Source: Spartobacteria bacterium
GTDB lineage: Bacteria; Verrucomicrobiota; Verrucomicrobiia; Chthoniobacterales; UBA10450
Assembly: GCA_003134785.1 (NCBI GenBank)
Contig: PLCN01000002.1
Span: 310,219 to 374,218 of the forward strand
DNA: 64,000 nucleotides
Direction: 5' to 3'
Of the stretch, positions 17,891 through 26,152 are shown in pieces. The notes under the pieces are model-generated. The model made no database searches and was not told where the DNA came from. It saw nothing but the letters and a program-made list of their open reading frames with translations. Positions within the stretch are counted from its first letter, which is position 1. Each line of letters opens with the position of its first letter. The position numbers were made by a program, and so were the translations under genes.

Positions 17891-18967
17891 TTATTTCCCA
17901 GATTGCTTCAGCAACGCTTCGAGTTCGCCCTTCCACAACGCCGCGATGGTGTGGCTCCCGTGCCCGCGTGTCTTGTCGCTCAGCGGAATCACGACCGCGC
18001 GTCCCTTCGCTACGCGTTTGATTTCGCGCTCGAGGATTCCCAACTCGGGCGGATTGATCAGATCGTCGGCTGAATTCACCGCGACGAGAGGCGCACGGAT
18101 TTTCTCCAGCCCCGGACCCGGATCGTAATCGTGCGATGCCTCGACCGCGTAGAGCATGTCGTTCGCGTCGCCGGTTTTGAAATAATCCGCGACGAATTTA
18201 TCGAGCGCCTCATCGGTTTTCGCGAGCGTCGGGGACTCCTTCTGCCGCAGCACCGGATTACTGCTCATGAACCAAAGCATCTGGGCAGCCGTGCGAAGAC
18301 TTTGCGGTTGCGCGGAATAATCGCCGCCCCGCCATTCCGGATCGTTCCGGATCGCGTCGGTCACCATCCGGCGCCATGCGCGATTGCGTCCGGATATCTG
18401 GGTCGGCAAACTCGCCAGCGGCATCAGTGCATCCATGAAATCCGGATGCGCTTCGCCCCAGAGCCAGGTGTGCATTCCCCCCATCGATGTGCCCATTACC
18501 AGCCGGGCGTGGTTCACGCCGAGCCCATCGGTCAGCAGGCGGAATTGCGCCTCAACCATGTCCACATAGCCGTAGCGCGGAAACTTCGCGTGCATCCCAT
18601 CGCTCGGCTTGCTCGATTTCCCGTGCCCGATTCCATCCGGTAGCACGATGAAAAACTTTGCGGCATCGAGCGGCTGGCCCGCGCCGAAAAGTTCGCCCGC
18701 GAACTCCGGCCGGATAAATTGCGCGCCGCTGCCAGTGGTCCCGTGCGTGATCAGCACCGCGTTGCGCACCGTGCCCTTTTCGTCCTTCACCGCTTTCCCG
18801 ATCGTCCGGTAATGGATCTTCAACTCCGGCAACGTCTCGCCCGAAGTGAATTTGAAATCGTGAATGACGTAATCGCCCTCCGTCGGCGCGGGATACTCAG
18901 CCGCGTGCAACCCGCCCGGCAGCGCAATAAGCAAAGCGAAAGCAAAACCTCGGATCATCGAATTCAT
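17891..18967 (-). CDS. Secreted MetX-like alpha/beta hydrolase
   Basis: The ATG at 18967 gives a signal peptide (MNSMIRGFAFALLIALPGGLHA) and 358 residues. The protein resembles homoserine O-acetyltransferase-type alpha/beta hydrolases, including NAVLITHGTTGSG, the nucleophile elbow MGTSMGGMHTW, VNSADDLINPPE (acid) and RGHGSHTI (His). Export and missing cytosolic-pathway neighbours argue against methionine biosynthesis. A secreted esterase is more likely. The stop is 21 bases before the thioesterase start, so the two may be co-transcribed. Confidence 0.85.
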   Translation of the reverse strand: MNSMIRGFAFALLIALPGGLHAAEYPAPTEGDYVIHDFKFTSGETLPELKIHYRTIGKAVKDEKGTVRNAVLITHGTTGSGAQFIRPEFAGELFGAGQPLDAAKFFIVLPDGIGHGKSSKPSDGMHAKFPRYGYVDMVEAQFRLLTDGLGVNHARLVMGTSMGGMHTWLWGEAHPDFMDALMPLASLPTQISGRNRAWRRMVTDAIRNDPEWRGGDYSAQPQSLRTAAQMLWFMSSNPVLRQKESPTLAKTDEALDKFVADYFKTGDANDMLYAVEASHDYDPGPGLEKIRAPLVAVNSADDLINPPELGILEREIKRVAKGRAVVIPLSDKTRGHGSHTIAALWKGELEALLKQSGK

Positions 18968-19030
18968 GGCCTGAATATTAGGGGCATTTTGCGTCGATCG
19001 CGAGTCACTTGAGAACCGATCGTGCTTGAT

Positions 19031-19122
19031 GACCGCGGATGACGCGGATTTCGCGGATTGATTTGGCCGCTTGAAAAGCGCCATCCCTGATCTTCATCCG
19101 GATCATCCGCGCCATCCGCGGT
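19031..19122. repeat. Inverted repeat of the CCGCGGATG family
   Basis: gaccgcggatgacgcggat (19031-19049) and atccgcgccatccgcggt (19105-19122) are imperfect inverted repeats in the 171-base gap between two same-strand genes. The element belongs to the same general family as the CCACGGAT repeat at 40015-40090. Confidence 0.65.
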
Positions 19123-19138
19123 TCAAAGTCCCTCCGAT

Positions 19139-19588
19139 TCACCAATCGATAGTGGCGTTGCCGGAAGGATCGAGCGTCACGTTGCGGCCGAGCAATCGAA
19201 CGAAGAGAAAGTTCGCCTCCGTATCGCGTTCCACCTGGCCGTAAACGACGATCTCGGCCGGCGATTTGAAATCGATCGGGAGCGACTTGAAAGAAGGGAG
19301 GTCCTTCTTCTCGATCATCACCCGCAGGAAAGGGAACTTCTCTTTTTCCGCTGGGCGGTAATGCCAGATCGAGCTTTCGTACCAATTCGCTTTTCGATGG
19401 CTGATCCGATTGCTCCGATAGTTGATCCGCACGCCAATGACTTTCCCAACCTGTGAGCTCTGGATTTTTTGCAGCGCGGGAATGTCGTAGGTCTGAACGT
19501 TGCGCCACTGCGCGGCATCGAAGCGCTGTCCGCAATAAGCGCTGCTAATGGCGACGAAACTAGCGATCAGGACAAGGATCTTTTTCAT
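19139..19588 (-). CDS. Hypothetical secreted protein
   Basis: The 149-residue protein has a signal peptide (MKKILVLIASFVAISSAYCG) and a small beta-rich domain (GKVIGVRINYRSNRISHRKANWYESSIWHY ... AEIVVYGQVERDTEANFLFVRLLGRNV). The pattern GxVxxxxxANFLFVRLLG resembles an OB-like or nucleic-acid-binding-like barrel, but I cannot name a family. It is read in the same direction as the hydrolase downstream. Confidence 0.6.
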   Translation of the reverse strand: MKKILVLIASFVAISSAYCGQRFDAAQWRNVQTYDIPALQKIQSSQVGKVIGVRINYRSNRISHRKANWYESSIWHYRPAEKEKFPFLRVMIEKKDLPSFKSLPIDFKSPAEIVVYGQVERDTEANFLFVRLLGRNVTLDPSGNATIDW

Positions 19589-19643
19589 GTGATGCGTTTG
19601 GTTGGTTTGCTTTCGTTATTCGATGTGCGGAATCATCAGGAAA

Positions 19644-22091
19644 TCACTCATAGCGAAGGGCGATCATCGGATTCACACGGATCGCGCGCCAGGCGGGCAG
19701 AAGACAAGCGACCAGCGCGATGCTGATCATTAGAAGAGCGACTTCAAAATAAGTCGTCGGATTTGCCGGGCTCACGCCGAAAAACAGGCTGGAAAGAAAA
19801 CGGCTGAGCGCCACGCCCGCGGCCACACCAATGAGTACGCCGAGCGCCACCATCCGAAAACCTTCACTCAGCACCATGCCCAAGACGTCCTTCGTTTGCG
19901 CGCCCAGCGCCATGCGAATCCCGATCTCGTGCGTGCGCTGGCTCACGAGCGAAGAAAGCACGCCGAAGAGTCCGATGGAAGCGAGCACTAGCGCGAGCCC
20001 GGCAAAAACGGTCATGACGAACGATTCGAATCGGCGCTGGCTCGTGTCTTCTTCGAGCACCTGTTCCATCGTTCGCACTTCGAAGACCGGAAGATTTTTG
20101 TCGATCGACCAAATCTGGTTCTTCACGCTCGCGATCAACGCCTCCGGGTCGGCATTCCCGCGCACCGCGAGAGTGAGCTGCGTGTAGTCGAGCATCGGCT
20201 TCGTAATCTCCGGGCGTGTGTGGCTTTCCAATGACTGTTGGTGGGTGTCCGCGACGACACCGATCACAGTCGAGACAACTGGCGTCGCATCGGCTTTCGA
20301 CGGCACACTGCGAAGATGTTGGCCCACCGCGTCTTCGTTAGGCCAAAGATGTTTCGCCAACGCTTGATTGATCACCATGACCGGTTGTTTGTTCGCGAGT
20401 TCTTCAGCGGTGAAGTTGCGGCCGGCGATGAGACGTATTCCGACAGTCTCGAAATAGGTGGGCGTGAAAATTCCGCGCATGTCCGCCGTCGGCTCGCTCC
20501 CGCGCGCGGGTGGGGGCTGGCCTTCAATCGCGAATCGCGTCATGCGCAGGCGCGTCAGCGGCAGGCCATCCGAAAAGCTCGCGCTCTTCACCCCGGGCAG
20601 CGCCGAGACTTTCTCAAACGCCTGCCGGCAAAACGCGGCGATCTGGGTGTCGTTCGCGTAACGGGAGGCCGGCATGCTGAACTTCATCGTAAGCAAATGG
20701 TCCGCGCGAAATCCGGGATCGACCTTCAAGACCGCGAGCAAGCTCTTCATCATGAACCCGGCGCCAACGAGCAGCACGCAGGCCAGCGCGACTTCTGCCA
20801 CCACGAGCACGCGCCGCGTGCGACTGGAGGACGAGCCCGATTGCGCACCGCGACTCTGATTGAGGATCGCGCTCACGTCGGTGCGCGCGGCTTGCAGCGC
20901 GGGCACAATGCCGAAGAGAACGCCAGCGCCGATCGAAAGAAGCGTTGCGAAAACGAGCACGGCCAGGTTGAGATGAATGTCCTCCGGCCGATTGATCGCC
21001 GCCGGCTTCAGAGCCACGAGTAACTTGATTCCAAAATGCGTGAGTCCGAGGCCGAGCATTGCGCCGGCGCCGCTCAATAACAAACTCTCCGCGAGCAATT
21101 GTGAGACGAGCCTGACGCGACCCGCGCCGAGCGCTTTGCGGATCGCCATTTCTTTTTGCCGCGCCGCCGCGCGCGTCAGCATCAGATTGGCAACGTTCGC
21201 GCAACCAATCAGCAAAACGAAACCGACCGCAGCCAGCATGACGAATAAATTGCGGCGCAGATCCTGTCCGAGGTTCTCCACGTAAACCGGGAAGACGTTC
21301 ACGCCGAAGCCGGTGTTCTGGGTTGGATCCTTTTCAGCCGTGCGCTGGCCGATGGCGTCCATCTCCGCGCGCGCCTGCTCGAGCGAGACATTGTCCCGCA
21401 GCCGGCCGTAAACCTGCATCTTGCGGCGATTCGCTTCGACTGAGTTCTGCGTCGCGGAAGAATCGTACGGCACCCAGAGCTTGGGCGAATGCTGGTCCGA
21501 TCCTTCGCGCGCCGCGGGCAGATGAAATTCCGGCGGGAGCACGCCGATGAGTGTGTAGACGATATCGTTCAGCGTGAGCGTCTGGCCCAGAGCGCCTCGC
21601 TCGCCGCCGAAATGACTTTTGAAAAAAGAGTCGGTCAGAACGACGACATGACCTGGATCGGTCGCGGCCGGATTAAAACTCGTTCCGATTCGCGGCCTCA
21701 CGCCGAAAAGCGCAAAGATATTCGCGGAAGCACGCGCGCCTTCGATCCGTTCCGGCTCCGGTCCGCTCGTAAGATTGAAGTTCGCGTCCTCGAATCCGCC
21801 GACCGCTTCGAATTGTGTCGCCTGCCGGACCCACTCGAGGAAATTCGTGTAGGCGACTGGCACTCGGTCTCCGATGGGCGCGCCGAGCGCCGGATTCTTT
21901 TCCCAAATCATGACGACGCGGTCTGGATCTCGGAGCGGAAGCGACCTGAGCAAGACGGCATCGACCACACTGAAGACGGCCGCATTCGCGCCAATTCCCA
22001 AGGCGAGGACGGCGATAACGGTGAGCGCGAATCCCGGCGATCTGCGCAACATGCGCAAACCGAATCGGAGGTCCGCCAGGAAAATTCTCAT
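19644..22091 (-). CDS. ADOP-type ABC transporter permease (MacB/FtsX family), no ATPase
   Basis: The 815-residue protein contains two fused MacB-type units. Each has an N-terminal membrane helix, a periplasmic MacB_PCD domain (from about 28 and 430) and a three-helix FtsX domain (around GCANVANLMLTRAAARQKEMAIRKALGAGRVRLV, and again near HEIGIRMALGAQTKDVLGMVL). It ends with the family signature IRVNPMIALRYE. This is the acidobacterial duplicated orphan permease pattern, where no ATPase gene is adjacent. Export of peptides or lipids is suspected. The gene contains WPNED encoded by a copy of the recurrent 9-mer. Confidence 0.92.
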   Translation of the reverse strand: MRIFLADLRFGLRMLRRSPGFALTVIAVLALGIGANAAVFSVVDAVLLRSLPLRDPDRVVMIWEKNPALGAPIGDRVPVAYTNFLEWVRQATQFEAVGGFEDANFNLTSGPEPERIEGARASANIFALFGVRPRIGTSFNPAATDPGHVVVLTDSFFKSHFGGERGALGQTLTLNDIVYTLIGVLPPEFHLPAAREGSDQHSPKLWVPYDSSATQNSVEANRRKMQVYGRLRDNVSLEQARAEMDAIGQRTAEKDPTQNTGFGVNVFPVYVENLGQDLRRNLFVMLAAVGFVLLIGCANVANLMLTRAAARQKEMAIRKALGAGRVRLVSQLLAESLLLSGAGAMLGLGLTHFGIKLLVALKPAAINRPEDIHLNLAVLVFATLLSIGAGVLFGIVPALQAARTDVSAILNQSRGAQSGSSSSRTRRVLVVAEVALACVLLVGAGFMMKSLLAVLKVDPGFRADHLLTMKFSMPASRYANDTQIAAFCRQAFEKVSALPGVKSASFSDGLPLTRLRMTRFAIEGQPPPARGSEPTADMRGIFTPTYFETVGIRLIAGRNFTAEELANKQPVMVINQALAKHLWPNEDAVGQHLRSVPSKADATPVVSTVIGVVADTHQQSLESHTRPEITKPMLDYTQLTLAVRGNADPEALIASVKNQIWSIDKNLPVFEVRTMEQVLEEDTSQRRFESFVMTVFAGLALVLASIGLFGVLSSLVSQRTHEIGIRMALGAQTKDVLGMVLSEGFRMVALGVLIGVAAGVALSRFLSSLFFGVSPANPTTYFEVALLMISIALVACLLPAWRAIRVNPMIALRYE

Positions 22092-22149
22092 CGTCTCAGA
22101 GTGGACAGCGCCCGACTAAAAAATCGAGAACCTGTTTATTCGGCTTTGC

Positions 22150-22800
22150 CTAACGATGCCCCCGAGGCCCGAATCCCTGGGTTGGCCGCCAAGAGGGCGC
22201 GTTTGGATTCCGACGAGGCAATATTCCGTCCTCGCTTGTGTTAGGTCCCACTCCGTCTGGGCGTCGATGGTTTGTCGCCATGAAAACGCCACGGTGAGGT
22301 GTCGATCGGCGTCGATTCGCAAAGCGGCGAGGATTGGAAAACACGATTATCTGCGCAGGCTGTGAGTATACTACGATCTGGCTAGGCTGAGCGTATGGGA
22401 CGGTCTGCGGCGAAGTCAGATCGTCGGATTGAGTTACCGCCGGCTCTTGATCCGCTTCCGCATAGGTTGGCGAATCTGCGGTGATGGATCCGTCCTCACG
22501 ATCGGAATCCGCGTAAGGCTGAGTAGCGATCTCCTGATCGTCCTCTTGCGCCGTTGGAACCGGTTGCTCATCTGCCAGCGCGACCCGTTCACGATCGACG
22601 CGGTAATTTATGGGGTGAGGACGTTGATTTCTCGGCTTGGATACGGATGCAACGGTCGCGAAAGGGACCACAGAGCCTTCCTCCATTTCTGTTGCGGTGT
22701 CCCCTGCGGTGGATGGGAAACGGGAATATATCAGCCAGGACATGAGCCCGATCAAAATGGCCAATTCCACCGCAATAACATTCGCAACTTTCAGGTTCAT
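22150..22800 (-). CDS. Hypothetical single-pass membrane protein with acidic low-complexity region
   Basis: The 216-residue protein starts with one transmembrane helix (VIAVELAILIGLMSWLIYSRF), followed by an acidic stretch (DEQPVPTAQEDDQEIA), paired Gln-rich beta-like units (YAQPSQIVVYSQPAQIIVFS) and a basic, Arg/Pro-rich tail. No family is recognised. The TAG stop lies inside a copy of the recurrent 9-mer (22148-22156). It is transcribed toward the ADOP gene, with a 58-base gap. Confidence 0.6.
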   Translation of the reverse strand: MNLKVANVIAVELAILIGLMSWLIYSRFPSTAGDTATEMEEGSVVPFATVASVSKPRNQRPHPINYRVDRERVALADEQPVPTAQEDDQEIATQPYADSDREDGSITADSPTYAEADQEPAVTQSDDLTSPQTVPYAQPSQIVVYSQPAQIIVFSNPRRFANRRRSTPHRGVFMATNHRRPDGVGPNTSEDGILPRRNPNAPSWRPTQGFGPRGHR

Positions 22801-22940
22801 TTCGCCAAACCCCCTTCAAGTGACAATAAAAGATGACGGAAACCAAAGCGAATTATTCCTTCAATCCTCCGAAGATCTTGTCCGTAACCTCAGGCGCAAC
22901 AATTTCAAAAATTTTTGAAACGAGTCTACGGCGAGTCCAG

Positions 22941-23013
22941 CTGTAAGCCCCGTTCCTGCCTGCCACGGCGAAGCCTCGCGAAGGCGGGTGGGACGCGCGC
23001 GCGACGGCTACAG
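22941..23013. repeat. Palindromic intergenic repeat, copy 2
   Basis: The element (ctgtaagcc...cctgcctgccacggcgaagc...gaaggcgggtggg...ggctacag) shares its internal words and outer inverted ends with 2445-2557. It is shorter and the outer stem is less perfect. It lies between two same-strand hypothetical genes. Confidence 0.65.
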
Positions 23014-23020
23014 GAGCAAT

Positions 23021-23530
23021 CTAAGTCTCGCTCGGTTGCGGCGGCAGAAGAATCATTCGAGCAAATTGCAAAGCGCCGATGGTCACTTGAAATATGATGG
23101 CGGCGTAGAAGAACCAGAAAACGCCTGGGACCAGAAGATTGTAAACCTGCAAGAGTCCGACCGCCGTGCCGGCGCTGCCGACCAGATAAAAAAGATAGCG
23201 ATAGGTCCCCAGTTCCTTGATTGCCGTCGGCCCTAGTTCTAATAAGCGTCGCCGGGTCACAAAACCGAAAGGAAAACTCAATAGGAGCCAGAACCCGCTA
23301 CCCCAACGCCAGATGGAAAGCGGCGCCGGTTTTATCGTCAGCAGAAGCATGCCGAACAAGCAAGCGAAGAGCGGGACCATGGCGCTGCCCAGTAAGAGCC
23401 ACAGGCGATACCTATCCAGGGGCGACCATTCGTGGAGCGACCGGCTGCGAAACGCCACCACCACTCCGGCAAATCCGGCCAGTGCCACCGCGATCTGGGC
23501 GGCGGTCGACAAGGCTTCACCTGGTTCCAT
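23021..23530 (-). CDS. Hypothetical polytopic membrane protein
   Basis: The only ATG near the 5' end, at 23530, gives 169 residues (MEPGEALSTAAQIAVALAGFAGVVVAFRSR). The track start at 23566 is a TTG. There are about five hydrophobic helices. Proteins beginning with this AAQIxVxLAGFxGVVVAF segment are widespread but have no known function. Confidence 0.65.
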   Translation of the reverse strand: MEPGEALSTAAQIAVALAGFAGVVVAFRSRSLHEWSPLDRYRLWLLLGSAMVPLFACLFGMLLLTIKPAPLSIWRWGSGFWLLLSFPFGFVTRRRLLELGPTAIKELGTYRYLFYLVGSAGTAVGLLQVYNLLVPGVFWFFYAAIIFQVTIGALQFARMILLPPQPSET

Positions 23531-23633
23531 TGCTTTGATTAGATACGATTCAGGCAACGCGAACAAACACGAAGTTTGGCAGCCAAGGCGTTGAGGGTTG
23601 AAGGTTGAGAGCTGAGAGATTTATAAAGCGGGG

Positions 23634-23993
23634 ATGTTTAACTTCGAGAAGCTTGATGTCTGGCACGAGGCGATTCAATTCGCCGACCTGGTTTACGAAC
23701 TAACACGCGGCTTTCCGCAGGATGAACGCTTCGGCCTAACCAACCAGATGCGTCGTGCTGCGGTTTCGGTTTCCTCCAACCTCGCTGAGGGAAGCTCGCG
23801 GGGCTCTCGTCCGGATTTTTCGCGTTTTGTCGAGATCGCGACCGGTTCGCTGTTTGAAGTTGTTTCTCAAGCGACCGTGTCGCGGCGGCAGGGTTTGTTG
23901 AACGACGATGAACATCAGCGGATATACGCGGCGGCCGAAAAACAGAGCCGAATGCTCAGTGGGCTGCGGAAATCGTTGAGGGTTGAGAGCTGA
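23634..23993 (+). CDS. Four-helix-bundle protein (S23 rRNA intervening-sequence family), copy 1
   Basis: This 119-residue protein belongs to the family first seen in 23S rRNA intervening sequences and related to the Avd accessory protein of diversity-generating retroelements. Signatures are FEKLDVWHEAIQFADLVYEL, DERFGLTNQMRRAAVSVSSNLAEGSSR and SLFEVVSQ. It is a basic pentameric bundle in known relatives and probably binds nucleic acid. About 95 percent of the first 114 positions match copy 2 (24740-25096). It is not within an rRNA gene, and no reverse transcriptase is near. Confidence 0.9.
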   Translation: MFNFEKLDVWHEAIQFADLVYELTRGFPQDERFGLTNQMRRAAVSVSSNLAEGSSRGSRPDFSRFVEIATGSLFEVVSQATVSRRQGLLNDDEHQRIYAAAEKQSRMLSGLRKSLRVES

Positions 23994-24095
23994 GAGAAAA
24001 GGATGATTTGAACGTTCAACACTCAACTGAGGACTCTCAGCGTGCCGGGGATGAACCCTCAACACTCAACCACGAACCCAAAACCTCTACTCGAC

Positions 24096-24686
24096 ATGTC
24101 CCGCTTCATGCCAAGCCCTTCCTTGCTGGCCGATATCATTCCCGCGTGTTGGATATTATTTTCCGTAATTTGGCTGCTGGCCGCGGCATCGACCAAGCGT
24201 TCCATCTATCGTGAAAGCGGTGCGCAACGGCTGCGTTACTGGATATTGCTGGTGCTAGCTTATCTTCTTTTGACCAGGGGCCACCGATTGCCCTATCCAT
24301 TTAATGTCCGCATTGTCCCGGCCACGGAGACCGTGGAGTGGATGGCCGGGATTCTATGCATCGCAGGTCTCGCGTTCTGCGTTTGGGCGAGAGCTACTCT
24401 TGGGCGCAACTGGAGTGGCACCATCACGTTGAAAGAAGGACACGAACTCATTGAACGCGGTCCGTATCGTTTCGTTCGTCATCCGATTTACACCGGACTA
24501 CTGGCCATGTTTCTCGCGACTGCTATCGCGTTCGGGTATCTGGGCGGGATCGTCGCCGTCATCCTCGCGTTCGCAAGCTTTTGGATAAAGTTAAGCGAAG
24601 AAGAAAGGCTTATGCTCCAACAATTCCCGGATCAGTATCAGTCTTATCAGCAACGCGTGAAGCGCATCATTCCTTTCGTGCTCTAG
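24096..24686 (+). CDS. Isoprenylcysteine carboxyl methyltransferase-like membrane protein
   Basis: The ATG at 24096 (MSRFMPSPSLLADIIPACW) follows the repeat and gives 196 residues. It has four to five transmembrane helices and the ICMT signature: ATLGRNWSGTITLKEGHELIERGPYRFVRHPIYTGLLA, then LSEEERLMLQQFPDQYQSYQQRVKRIIPFVL. The family methylates diverse substrates with SAM at the membrane. Bacterial members have unknown targets. It is enclosed by the duplicated four-helix-bundle genes. Confidence 0.88.
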   Translation: MSRFMPSPSLLADIIPACWILFSVIWLLAAASTKRSIYRESGAQRLRYWILLVLAYLLLTRGHRLPYPFNVRIVPATETVEWMAGILCIAGLAFCVWARATLGRNWSGTITLKEGHELIERGPYRFVRHPIYTGLLAMFLATAIAFGYLGGIVAVILAFASFWIKLSEEERLMLQQFPDQYQSYQQRVKRIIPFVL

Positions 24687-24739
24687 TCGAACCGGTTGAG
24701 TGTTGAAGGTTTGAGGGATGAGGGGTTTATAAAAGTGGG

Positions 24740-25096
24740 ATGTTTAACTTCGAAAAGCTTGATGTCTGGCAGGAGGCGATTCAATTCGCCGACCTGGTTT
24801 ACGAACTAACACGCGGCTTCCCGCACGATGAACGCTTCGGCTTATCAAACCAGATGCGTCGCGCCGCTGTTTCGGTTTCCTCCAACCTCGCTGAGGGAAG
24901 CTCACGAGGCTCTCGTCCAGATTTCTCGCGTTTTGTCGAGATCGCCACCGGTTCACTATTTGAAGTTGTTTCTCAGGCGACCGTATCGCGACGGCAAGGT
25001 TTATTAAATGATGATGAACATGAGCGGATATACGGGGCGGCCGAAAAACAGAGCCGAATGCTCAGTGGATTGCGGAAGTCGTTGAGCGAAGGTTGA
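24740..25096 (+). CDS. Four-helix-bundle protein (S23 family), copy 2
   Basis: The 118-residue protein differs from copy 1 at about five of the first 114 positions (for example H11Q, Q29H, T36S) and at its last residues. The 5' flanks of the two genes are also alike (tttataaa...ggatgtttaacttcga). The close similarity implies a recent duplication or repeated insertion. Downstream is a strong hairpin of TTGAG words. Confidence 0.9.
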   Translation: MFNFEKLDVWQEAIQFADLVYELTRGFPHDERFGLSNQMRRAAVSVSSNLAEGSSRGSRPDFSRFVEIATGSLFEVVSQATVSRRQGLLNDDEHERIYGAAEKQSRMLSGLRKSLSEG

Positions 25097-25104
25097 GCGT
25101 CGAT

Positions 25105-25157
25105 GGTTGAGAGTTGAGAGAAAGAGCGAGTTGATCGTAAACTCTCAACTCTCAACC
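25105..25157. repeat. Perfect 16-bp inverted repeat downstream of four-helix copy 2
   Basis: ggttgagagttgagag (25105-25120) pairs exactly with ctctcaactctcaacc (25142-25157) across a 21-base loop. It is a strong hairpin that could end transcription or define the end of a mobile unit. Confidence 0.85.
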
Positions 25158-25180
25158 AAGAACCCTCAACCAATGCACTT

Positions 25181-25726
25181 ATGAACGAACCCTCCGTCAC
25201 AGCTCAGCCCGTCGCGCCGCTTCCCTCCGACAACCTCGCCCGCAGCCTCAAGGTCGCGCGGCCCGATACCGACGAAAGCCTGCCTCACATCGGACTCGTC
25301 GGAGACACCTACACCATCCTCCTCTCGGGCGCCGACACGGACGGCCGTTATTGCCTCATCGATATGCACATCCCGCCTGGGGGCGGTCCGCCGCCGCATC
25401 GGCACGACTTCGAGGAATCCTTCACCGTCCTGGAAGGCGAGATCGAAGCCACCTTCCGCGGAGAAAAATCGATCGTGCACGCAGGTCAAACCGTGAGCAT
25501 CCCGGCCAACGCGCCGCATTCCTTCACCAACGCGTCCGGGGCCGCGGCCCGACTCCTCTGCATCTGTGCGCCGGCCGGCCAGGAAGAGTTCTTCGCGCAG
25601 GTCGGCGTCACCGCGCCCACTCGCAGATCCACTCCGCCGAAGCTTAACCAGGCGGAGCAAACGGAGTTAATAAGGAAAGCCCAGGAGTTAGCCCCCAAGT
25701 ATCGGACGGAGCTTCTGCCACCGTAG
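25181..25726 (+). CDS. Cupin-domain protein
   Basis: The 181-residue protein contains one cupin barrel. The first motif is GGGPPPHRHDFEESFTVLEGE (about 66-86), which supplies the two His and Glu metal ligands, and the second is PANAPHSFTN (about 108-117). Such single-domain cupins can be quercetinase-like dioxygenases, isomerases or ligand binders. The C-terminus is helical and charged. It begins 23 bases after the hairpin of the four-helix element. Confidence 0.85.
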   Translation: MNEPSVTAQPVAPLPSDNLARSLKVARPDTDESLPHIGLVGDTYTILLSGADTDGRYCLIDMHIPPGGGPPPHRHDFEESFTVLEGEIEATFRGEKSIVHAGQTVSIPANAPHSFTNASGAAARLLCICAPAGQEEFFAQVGVTAPTRRSTPPKLNQAEQTELIRKAQELAPKYRTELLPP

Positions 25727-25912
25727 CTGTCGTTCACGGAGAGGAAACGCGACCGGTCACCACTTGCTCTTCCGAGTGTTAAATGTTTAAAGACACGACC
25801 CCACGAGCTCCCCCCCACGAGCTCCCGACCCATCCCAATACGCCGCTTTCACTCCAGATAGTCCGCTACCGCGATCTCGCGACATCCACAGAAAGGATGC
25901 GGGGGAAAGCGA

Positions 25913-25948
25913 ATTGGGCACCGGAACCGAAAGTTCGCGGTGCCCAAT
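25913..25948. repeat. Inverted repeat in a 426-base gene-poor gap
   Basis: attgggcaccg (25913-25923) pairs with cggtgcccaat (25938-25948). The gap 25727-26152 also contains a direct repeat ccacgagctccc near 25801-25825. I see no gene in it; the ORFs listed there have no recognisable sequence. Confidence 0.6.
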
Positions 25949-26152
25949 CGTTAGTTCCCCCCAGAACTGCCCTCTGGATAAGGGATCGGGAATGCGCAAG
26001 GCAAGCAGAATCGCCATCAATAACGAATGCCCGCGACGGCGGCTTTGGCCTGTTGGAATTGCGATCTTAACCCGGTCTTCTCAGCGTCGTAGAGCAGGGC
26101 AGCGCGGGCTACGCCCGCGAACGTCCAAAATCCAACGTCCGACCTGCACGCC

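Larger units (their letters stand above)
23591..25157. repeat. TTGAG-type repeats bordering a duplicated four-helix-bundle gene
   Basis: Runs of ttgagggttgaaggttgaga type lie upstream of both four-helix genes (23591-23621, 24693-24720). The same words, followed by their complements (ctcaac, ctctcaac), lie downstream of each (23973-24080, 25081-25170). The two gene copies with their borders enclose a methyltransferase gene. The pattern looks like two insertions of one element, or a tandem duplication. No transposase is inside. Confidence 0.6.

Noticed and set aside
17891-18967. Homoserine O-acetyltransferase for methionine synthesis
   Set aside because: The protein has a signal peptide and no methionine genes beside it; a MetX-like exported hydrolase is the safer call.
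23634-25096. Diversity-generating retroelement, because S23 proteins are related to Avd
   Set aside because: No reverse transcriptase, template or variable repeat is seen nearby.
23591-25157. CRISPR array, because of repeated TTGAG words
   Set aside because: Repeats are short, irregular and contiguous without unique spacers of constant length; no cas gene is near.
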